Positions 58,055 through 64,000 of a DNA stretch of 64,000 nt are shown piece by piece. The stretch's first letter is position 1; each line of letters starts with the position of its first letter. The notes below the pieces were generated by a model. The model worked only from the letters and a program-made list of their open reading frames with translations. It did no database searches and was not told the origin of the DNA. Position numbers and translations under genes: made by a program. This DNA comes from Ostreococcus mediterraneus (taxonomy: Eukaryota; Chlorophyta; Mamiellophyceae; Mamiellales; Bathycoccaceae): NCBI GenBank assembly GCA_012295225.1, contig WMKK01000006.1:124001-188000 (forward strand). Direction: 5' to 3'.

Positions 58055-59602
58055 ATGTCGTCCGCGGAAGACTCCGACAGCGCCTCACCGCTGAACCTCC
58101 CCGGTCGACGTCCAACGGCGCCGTCGTCCGCGTCATCCGCGTCGCGCACCGCCGCGAAGACGGAGGCGAGATCAAATGAAATCCTATCCATGGTTCGCGA
58201 AGAGCTCAAACGCGCGGAGGATGTGTCGAAGGCGGCGGCGCGTGCGATAGACGTCGACGCGGTGAGCGCGCTCGTGGGAGACTTGGCCGCGCTTCGGGTC
58301 GACGATGCGGCGGCGCAGCAGCCCATCACGCGCGTGCAGACGCCGCCGCCTGTTGTAGAGGCAAAGAAAGCACCGCTCGCGACGCCGGCGCCGAAACAAC
58401 GATCGTCAGCGGTGGAATCCAAGGTGAAAGTTGGGTTGGTGTACGACGAGCGCATGGAGGCGCACGAAATGGTTGGACATTTTGAATGCCCGGCGCGGCA
58501 TCGCGTCGTGGTGAATGAAATCAAGGCGGATGGACTCGCGGCACGGTGTGTGCCTTTGCGTTCGCGCGAGGCGACGGATGCGGAGTTGCTGCGCGCGCAC
58601 GACGCGGCGCACGTCGCCGCGGTGCAAACGGCGTTCGATCCAGAGGGAGAGCCCGTGCAAGTGGCGACGGTGGACGATGATACCGGGAATGACATCTTCT
58701 ACACGAAAGATACGAGTTTTGGCGCGCGTATGGCGGCTGGATGCGTCACTGAGGCGTGCGAAGCGGTGCTACGAGGCGATGTACAGCGTGCGTTTGCGGT
58801 TGTTCGACCACCCGGGCACCACGCGCTGTGCGCGAGAGCGATGGGATTTTGCTTTTTCAACAACGCCGTCGTCGCCGCGCGAGCCGCGCTCGAGCGCGAG
58901 GAAGTGCAACGCGTGATGATACTGGATTGGGACGTGCATCATGGAAATGGCATTCAAGATTTAACGCTCGAGGACGATTCAATCATGTACGTCTCCCTGC
59001 ATCGCTACGGCGATGGGTTTTATCCAGGCACGGGCGCCGCCGAAGAAGTTGGAAAGAACGGGACAAACATCAACGTAGGGTGGCTCGAGAAAGGACTGGG
59101 GGATGCCGACTACCTGGCAGCGTTTGACATTGTCATCGAGCCCATCGCGCGCTCGTTCGCGCCAGATTTAATCATCATCGCCGCGGGATTTGACGCCGCA
59201 GACGGCGACCCGCTCGGCGGCATGATGTTAAGCCCGACTGGCTACGAGCACATGACGCGGCGTTTGTGCGACATTGGTTCAGGTCGCGTCGTGATAGCGC
59301 TCGAAGGCGGCTATGCGCTTCGCCCGCTGGCGACGTGTGCGTCGGCATCGCTTCGCGCGCTTCTAGGCGACGCGTCTCGCGCGATTAGTTCGCGTTCGAG
59401 GCCGCGTAAGACGAGCGTGAAATTACTCACCGACTTAGCCGCGTCGTTCGCCCCGTACTGGCCCGCGCTTAAGAGCGAGGAGTACTCGGAAAAAGTTCGA
59501 GCAATACTCAAGCATACGACTGTCGTCGCATCCCGCCGAGTGGACGCGTACCCGACTGGCCGACGTTCAAGCTCGATGTCGTCCTCCGCGACGGCGGTAT
59601 AA
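58055..59602 (+). CDS. Class II (HDA5/15-like) histone deacetylase
   Basis: A 515-residue protein from ATG 58055; the GTG-initiated extension to 57953 is Arg-rich. After a disordered 120-residue N-terminus the deacetylase domain runs about 124-440: VGLVYDERMEAHEMVGHFEC, VVRPPGHHA, GFCFFNNAVVAAR, ILDWDVHHGNGIQ (zinc ligands Asp and His), IIAAGFDAADGDPLGG and ALEGGYAL. Class II features (H-x-C/E near the start, GFCFFNN) are clear. It probably acts on histones or tubulin; both nuclear and cytosolic locations are possible. Confidence 0.93.
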   Translation: MSSAEDSDSASPLNLPGRRPTAPSSASSASRTAAKTEARSNEILSMVREELKRAEDVSKAAARAIDVDAVSALVGDLAALRVDDAAAQQPITRVQTPPPVVEAKKAPLATPAPKQRSSAVESKVKVGLVYDERMEAHEMVGHFECPARHRVVVNEIKADGLAARCVPLRSREATDAELLRAHDAAHVAAVQTAFDPEGEPVQVATVDDDTGNDIFYTKDTSFGARMAAGCVTEACEAVLRGDVQRAFAVVRPPGHHALCARAMGFCFFNNAVVAARAALEREEVQRVMILDWDVHHGNGIQDLTLEDDSIMYVSLHRYGDGFYPGTGAAEEVGKNGTNINVGWLEKGLGDADYLAAFDIVIEPIARSFAPDLIIIAAGFDAADGDPLGGMMLSPTGYEHMTRRLCDIGSGRVVIALEGGYALRPLATCASASLRALLGDASRAISSRSRPRKTSVKLLTDLAASFAPYWPALKSEEYSEKVRAILKHTTVVASRRVDAYPTGRRSSSMSSSATAV

Positions 59603-59660
59603 AATTACTATAAAATCACGCGCACATGCACAGCTGCTACAACAAATACATGTAAAATTA

Positions 59661-60488
59661 TTACAACGCGGGCTTGTACGCCACGACTTTTGCGGCGGCT
59701 CCAAACGGCCAGTAATTCTGCACCGACGCTCGTTCCGCGCCAAAGCTCTCGAGCATCGCCTTCACCTCATCCGCCGTCGCCGTCTTCTGAATAGAATTCG
59801 CCAAGTACGCATACGGCTTGCTATTCCGCGTCAACAACCACCCAATCGCCGGCAACGCGAACGTCAACCACAAACGCAAGAGCCACGCGAACGCGCCTCT
59901 CGGCGGAAACGCGTCCAAAACAAACACCTTGCCCCCTGGCTTCACGCACCTATACATCTCCCCCAATGCGCGCTCCAAGTCAGGAAAATTCCGCAAAGTA
60001 TACACCGTCGTCACCACGTCGTACGCATCGCTCTCGATGCCGCACTCGTCCAACGCCCCAGCGTCGCCTTTTACAAAAGTCGCGCCAGGACATCTCCGCC
60101 GCGCGAGCTCCAACATCTTCCCCGAACAATCCACCCCAGTGCAGTCGATCGCCATGTGCGTCAAATGCGTGTACATGCAATACGCCGTCACGTTCCCTGG
60201 CCCGCACCCGACATCCAGCACGCGAGAGCCGCGCGCGAACGCATCCAGCAACGCCCACCACCGCCAGAATCGAACCGCGCCCAGAGAGATGAAATCATTC
60301 AACCGGTCGTACGACTCCGCCACGACATCGAACAGCTCGGTGACGAACGCGAGCTTGTCATCCCCGCGTAGCACGTCGTACCCGTCGCGCGCGGACGTGC
60401 GCGCGAACACCGACGCGCGCATGCGTGGCGGCAATTGGCGATGCATTCGCTGCAAAAAGTTGTGGATAAAGGCATTCGATCGCGTCAT
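59661..60488 (-). CDS. UbiE/COQ5-type quinone methyltransferase
   Basis: A 275-residue protein from ATG 60488. The Arg-rich N-terminus (about 1-35) looks like an organelle presequence. Motifs: FDVVAESYDRLNDFISLGAV, the SAM loop VLDVGCGPGNVTAY, DVVTTVYTLRNFPDLERALG and CVKPGGKVFVLDAFPP, the UbiE signature. It methylates the ring of a demethylated quinone, either ubiquinone (COQ5) or phylloquinone (MenG-like). The SLGAVRFWRWW and WLLRLWLTFALP segments differ from classical COQ5, leaving the substrate open. Divergent from anthranilate synthase, 135 bp away. Confidence 0.88.
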   Translation of the reverse strand: MTRSNAFIHNFLQRMHRQLPPRMRASVFARTSARDGYDVLRGDDKLAFVTELFDVVAESYDRLNDFISLGAVRFWRWWALLDAFARGSRVLDVGCGPGNVTAYCMYTHLTHMAIDCTGVDCSGKMLELARRRCPGATFVKGDAGALDECGIESDAYDVVTTVYTLRNFPDLERALGEMYRCVKPGGKVFVLDAFPPRGAFAWLLRLWLTFALPAIGWLLTRNSKPYAYLANSIQKTATADEVKAMLESFGAERASVQNYWPFGAAAKVVAYKPAL

Positions 60489-60623
60489 TGTGCGCCGCGT
60501 CGCGTCGTCGCGCGCCGAGCTCGTGTGCCCACCGGTCGGTGCGTCGCGCGCAACGTTTTTAGTGTCTTCGCCCGCGGTCGCGTGCGCGTGCGCGTGCGCG
60601 TGCGCGGGGTCGCGGCGCGCGCG

Positions 60624-62390
60624 ATGGCGTCCGCGGCGCGCGGTGGGGTGTCCCGGGCGCAGGGTTACCGCGCGACCGGCGCGTCGTCGTTCGCGCGTCG
60701 CTCGCGCGTGAGCGTCGCTCGCGGGCGCGCGAACGCGTCGGTGGTGTCTCGTGGCGCGTGCGCGCGCGCGCAGGCGAGCGCGCAGGCGACGGCGGCGAGT
60801 GGGTCGGCGGCGATGCGCGAGGCGCAGCGCGAGGCGTTTGACGCCGCGCGGCGGAACGGGAGCAACGTCGTACCGTTGTATAGACGAATCTTTGACGATC
60901 AGTTGACGCCGATTTTGGCGTATAGATTGTTAGTGAAGGATGACGCGCGCGAGGCGCCGAGCTTTTTGTTAGAGTCCGTGGTGGGCGGGACGCAGATTGG
61001 GAGGTATTCGTTTTTGGGACGTCGTCCCGCGATGGAGGTGTTGGCGAAGGATTATGAAGTCACGGTGACGACGCACAAGACTGGAGAGGTGGTGAAGACG
61101 ACGGAGCGTGACCCGATGGAGGTGATGAAACGGTTGAGTGCGGATTGGAGAGCGTGCAAGACGCCTGGGTTGCCTGATTGTTTCGCCGGAGGGTGGGTCG
61201 GGTTCACCGGGTACGACACCGTGCGCTACCAGTACCAATCCAAGCTCGGGTTTGACGCGGCGCCGAAGGATGACCGCTCGTTACCAGACATTCACTTGGG
61301 ATTGTACAAGGATGTCGTCGTGTTCGACCACGCCACGAAGCAGCTGTACGCCGTGCACTGGTGTTTGACGGATGAGTTTGAGAGCGACGACGCGGCGTAC
61401 GCCAACGGCTCTGCGTCGTTAGATGCGATGATTGACGACTTGCAGCCGTCCAAGTCACCGGCGATGAAGCAAGGATACGTCAACGTGGAGTTGAGCCAGC
61501 GCCCGAGCGAGCCGAAGGATAGCACCATGACCAAGGATGAATTTTTGGGTGCGGTGGCGGCCACCAAGGAGCACATCAAAGCGGGTGATGTTTTCCAACT
61601 CGTCTTGAGTCATCGCTTCCAGCGCAAGACCAACGTCGACCCGTTCGAGGTGTACCGCGCGTTACGTGTCGTCAACCCATCGCCTTATATGATTTACTAC
61701 CAAGGCAAAGACTGCATCTTGGTGGCGTCGAGCCCAGAGATTTTGTGCCGCGTCGACAAAGCGCGCACGGTGGTCAACAGACCGCTCGCGGGCACGCGTA
61801 TGCGCGGTAAGACGCCAGAGGAAGACGAAGCGCTTGAAGTGGATTTATTGGCGGACCAAAAAGAGTGTGCCGAGCACGTCATGTTGGTGGATCTCGGTCG
61901 CAACGACGTCGGTCGCGTGTCCAAGGCGGGCACGGTCAAAGTTGAAAAGCTCATGGAAATTGAGCGATACTCGCACGTGATGCACATTTCATCCACGGTG
62001 ACTGGTAACTTAGTAGATAACCTCGGTCCGTGGGATGTGCTTCGAGCGGCGCTTCCCGCCGGTACGGTGAGTGGAGCACCAAAGGTGCGCGCGATGCAAA
62101 TCATCGACGATTTAGAAGTCACGCGTCGCGGCCCTTACGGCGGTGGTATTGGCTACGTCAGCTTCACTGGCGAAATGGACATGGCGCTCGCATTGCGCAC
62201 CATGGTCGTCCCAACACAAACCCCATTTAGCAGCGACTCAAACGGCGAGCGCGAGTGGACGATTCATCTCCAAGCTGGCGCCGGCATCGTCGCAGATTCC
62301 AACCCAGAGAGTGAGTATCAAGAAACCGTAAACAAAGCCGCCGCGCTAGGCCGCGCCATCGATCTCGCCGAATCCGCATTCACCGATTAA
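60624..62390 (+). CDS. ASA: Anthranilate synthase alpha subunit, plastid
   Basis: A 588-residue protein from ATG 60624; an in-frame ATG at 60435 would overlap the divergent methyltransferase gene. Residues 1-60 are a transit peptide (Arg/Ser/Ala-rich). The feedback site motif LLES (SFLLESVVGGTQIGRYSFLG) for tryptophan is intact. The chorismate-binding domain has GDVFQLVLSHRF, YYQGKDCILVASSPEILCRV, RPLAGTRMRGKT, MLVDLGRNDVGRVS and PAGTVSGAPKVRAMQIID. It makes anthranilate from chorismate with a separate glutamine amidotransferase beta subunit, the first committed step of Trp synthesis. Confidence 0.96.
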   Translation: MASAARGGVSRAQGYRATGASSFARRSRVSVARGRANASVVSRGACARAQASAQATAASGSAAMREAQREAFDAARRNGSNVVPLYRRIFDDQLTPILAYRLLVKDDAREAPSFLLESVVGGTQIGRYSFLGRRPAMEVLAKDYEVTVTTHKTGEVVKTTERDPMEVMKRLSADWRACKTPGLPDCFAGGWVGFTGYDTVRYQYQSKLGFDAAPKDDRSLPDIHLGLYKDVVVFDHATKQLYAVHWCLTDEFESDDAAYANGSASLDAMIDDLQPSKSPAMKQGYVNVELSQRPSEPKDSTMTKDEFLGAVAATKEHIKAGDVFQLVLSHRFQRKTNVDPFEVYRALRVVNPSPYMIYYQGKDCILVASSPEILCRVDKARTVVNRPLAGTRMRGKTPEEDEALEVDLLADQKECAEHVMLVDLGRNDVGRVSKAGTVKVEKLMEIERYSHVMHISSTVTGNLVDNLGPWDVLRAALPAGTVSGAPKVRAMQIIDDLEVTRRGPYGGGIGYVSFTGEMDMALALRTMVVPTQTPFSSDSNGEREWTIHLQAGAGIVADSNPESEYQETVNKAAALGRAIDLAESAFTD

Positions 62391-62608
62391 TTCAATACTA
62401 TGCACCCATCTTTATTTTAATTTGTTCATCGCCCGCAATTCTGTTTCGAGAATTCAAGTTATTGTTCGATCTGGCATGCGTTTGTCGTCGCGCGCGTCTG
62501 ATACGAGATGAATACAATACATACTGGTACAAGATGAATAATACATGGCTATCGCGCGGTGGACTACATATCGCAGCGAAGCGGATGAATAACGATGGGG
62601 CGAGAAGG

Positions 62609-64000
62609 CTAGAGTACTCGCGCAGCCACGCGTGAAGACGCCTCCGAGCTGTCGGCGACGGCGACGGCGCGCCGACGACAGCGTTGTTCGACGTAAATGG
62701 AGACGGCGGAGAGAAAGACAAAGCCGCAGACAATGATCGTTAAGGTAGTGCCGCCGTCTTTGTACAAGAGTACACGCGTGGCGGGGAGCAAAATACCAAA
62801 GACTATGCCAGAGGCGACTAGGAAAATCAACCGTCGCGTTTGCGTGCCAAAGAGCAAATTAGGAAGTTTGCCCATGTGGCACAACCATTTTCCGGCGCCG
62901 CCGCCGGGAACGTTTGGCCCAAACGACATGAGCATCGGAATGAAAAAGTGAAAACCGTACACCAGTGACATTATGATGCACAGCGGAATGATTTGCCCAA
63001 ATCGCACGAGAACTTGAACTTGACACCAAAGCATGGGCATGACGGCAGACATGGTTGTCATCGCGGCGCTGACAATCGGATATCCAACGCGCGAAACCGC
63101 GTCGACTCCGCGCATGCCGCGACTGGTGAAGTGCGAGCGGGTAAACGACTCGGCCAAGTGCAAACTAAAATCGACAGAGATGCCGACGAGAATTGTGAGC
63201 GAAATCGCTTCGACGATGCCAAATTTCACCTTGAGCGCGACTAAAATCGCAACAACGGCGAGGATAATGGCGAGCATGCTCAGCAGCGCCATGAAAGCCA
63301 CGAAAGCGTCGCCGGTGAAGATGAACGTGGCGAAAACGGCAAACGCGAGTGACACGGCGATCGAGCTCACGGTACCTCTAATGGCTTGCAGCTCTGTGGC
63401 CATGCGCACCCAAGACTCGGAGGTCACTTTCACCGTCGACGACGGCGTGGGAGGGGCCGAATAAAGCGTAGCCGTCCCGTCTGCGTTCGTTACCGAGTAC
63501 TGAAACGTAGTTCCTTCGAACTCGGCGATAAAGTCAAGAAACTTAAAATACTCGTGTTCAAGCTTCGTCGCTGACAATCGAAACGGCATCCCAGACATAA
63601 AGTCCACCTTCACCCAAGCGACGCGTTGGGTAGAGGCACCACTCGACGATGTTACCGTCTGCAAACCAAACGTTTTTCTGTACGATGGTCGCTCCGTCAC
63701 GACGCGCGTAATGGCATCCAGGATTTGCGACGAGTTCATCGGCCAAGGGTATGAAAGCGTCGTACCAGCGCTTCTGAGAACCTGCATGGGGCATGCCGTA
63801 AACGAACTCGCAAGGTCGGTTCTGTTCTCCAAAACTTCGCATAATTTCAACATGCGGACTTGAGTCACGGGATCACCGATGTCGAACGCGGCGTTGACCA
63901 CTGGATTAGCGTCGACCTCCCGCGGAGCGTATGACGCGGAATCGTCTTGAATATCTTCAATGCCCCATGTGAGTTGTGCCTTTTCGTAATTCGTCCCCGC
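62609..64000 (-). CDS. Patched/Dispatched-like RND membrane protein, C-terminal part (partial)
   Basis: The frame is open to the window edge at 64000, so the 5' part is outside. The visible 463 residues have a lumenal loop then the second set of membrane spans: VSSIAVSLAFAVFATFIF, FMALLSMLAIILAVVAILVA, ISLTILVGISVDFSLHLAES (the Gly-x-x-x-Asp core in the proton/sterol-transport helix), PLCIIMSLVYGFHFFIPMLM and LIFLVASGIVFGILLP. The GISVDFSLHLAESF motif is typical of Patched, Dispatched and NPC1 relatives. Such proteins move sterols or lipids using an ion gradient. The first half, including any sterol-sensing domain, is unseen. Confidence 0.85.
   Translation of the reverse strand, partial: AGTNYEKAQLTWGIEDIQDDSASYAPREVDANPVVNAAFDIGDPVTQVRMLKLCEVLENRTDLASSFTACPMQVLRSAGTTLSYPWPMNSSQILDAITRVVTERPSYRKTFGLQTVTSSSGASTQRVAWVKVDFMSGMPFRLSATKLEHEYFKFLDFIAEFEGTTFQYSVTNADGTATLYSAPPTPSSTVKVTSESWVRMATELQAIRGTVSSIAVSLAFAVFATFIFTGDAFVAFMALLSMLAIILAVVAILVALKVKFGIVEAISLTILVGISVDFSLHLAESFTRSHFTSRGMRGVDAVSRVGYPIVSAAMTTMSAVMPMLWCQVQVLVRFGQIIPLCIIMSLVYGFHFFIPMLMSFGPNVPGGGAGKWLCHMGKLPNLLFGTQTRRLIFLVASGIVFGILLPATRVLLYKDGGTTLTIIVCGFVFLSAVSIYVEQRCRRRAVAVADSSEASSRVAARVL

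Noticed and set aside
60435-60623. N-terminal extension of anthranilate synthase from ATG 60435
   Set aside because: It overlaps the divergent methyltransferase coding sequence and has Arg-Val repeats; ATG 60624 gives a normal transit peptide.

Overview
The window looks like nuclear DNA of a very small green alga of the Mamiellales, most like Ostreococcus. The evidence is protein content (plant-type CONSTANS-like, GIF/AN3, class II formin, violaxanthin de-epoxidase-related, chloroplast ATP synthase gamma, cpRNP and ALDH22A1 proteins), GC-rich sequence, very high gene density (about 45 genes in 64 kb, often under 250 bp apart), few introns, and short GT-AG introns whose donors often read GTGCGTG or GTACGTG. 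The species assignment is inference; no rRNA or marker gene is present.

Layout. 1-8.8 kb: SGT1 (3' end), the proteasome deubiquitinase RPN11 (two exons), a CBS-domain protein, a lumen-targeted-looking coiled-coil protein, a single-span coiled-coil membrane protein, a TDP2-like phosphodiesterase, a Cys-rich type I membrane protein, a small plastid membrane protein and a minimal GIF/SS18 coactivator. 8.8-18.8 kb: CDP-diacylglycerol synthase, an LRR protein, a small unknown, ubiquitin-eS31 (two exons), a Mkh1-like mitochondrial protein, a two-RRM protein, an LRRC57-like protein and RNase T2. 19-31.5 kb: Reeler-cytochrome b561, a three-exon acidic unknown, a three-exon CONSTANS-like regulator, MZM1, a double USP protein, an OPR/RAP-like helical-repeat protein, a cyclic phosphodiesterase, an acylated EF-hand protein and a VDE-related protein. 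31.6-45.6 kb: a CHD-like chromodomain protein with a ruined ATPase, an F-box/LRR protein, a large unknown probable nuclear protein, a cpRNP, an HPAT-like arabinosyltransferase with an Apple/PAN module, ALDH22A1 and glutaminyl cyclase. 45.8-64 kb: chloroplast ATPase gamma (first exon lost in a 575-bp N gap), TIP41, malic enzyme, class II formin, a Cys-rich granulin-like secreted protein, an ATC-hydrolase-like protein, a DUF72 protein, a class II HDAC, a UbiE/COQ5 methyltransferase, anthranilate synthase alpha and a Patched/Dispatched-like transporter running off the end.

Genes are mostly unrelated housekeeping and signalling loci with no operon logic, but many are head-to-head pairs sharing very short intergenic promoters. 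Several large reading frames can be extended upstream only through GTG or TTG codons; starts here were moved to the first sensible ATG. I saw no mobile element, viral copy, CRISPR array, tRNA or rRNA. The strongest oddities are the catalytically dead CHD-like protein, a class II formin with a degenerate PTEN-like domain, the unrecognised 866-residue protein, and a perfect 18-bp heat-shock-element-like palindrome.
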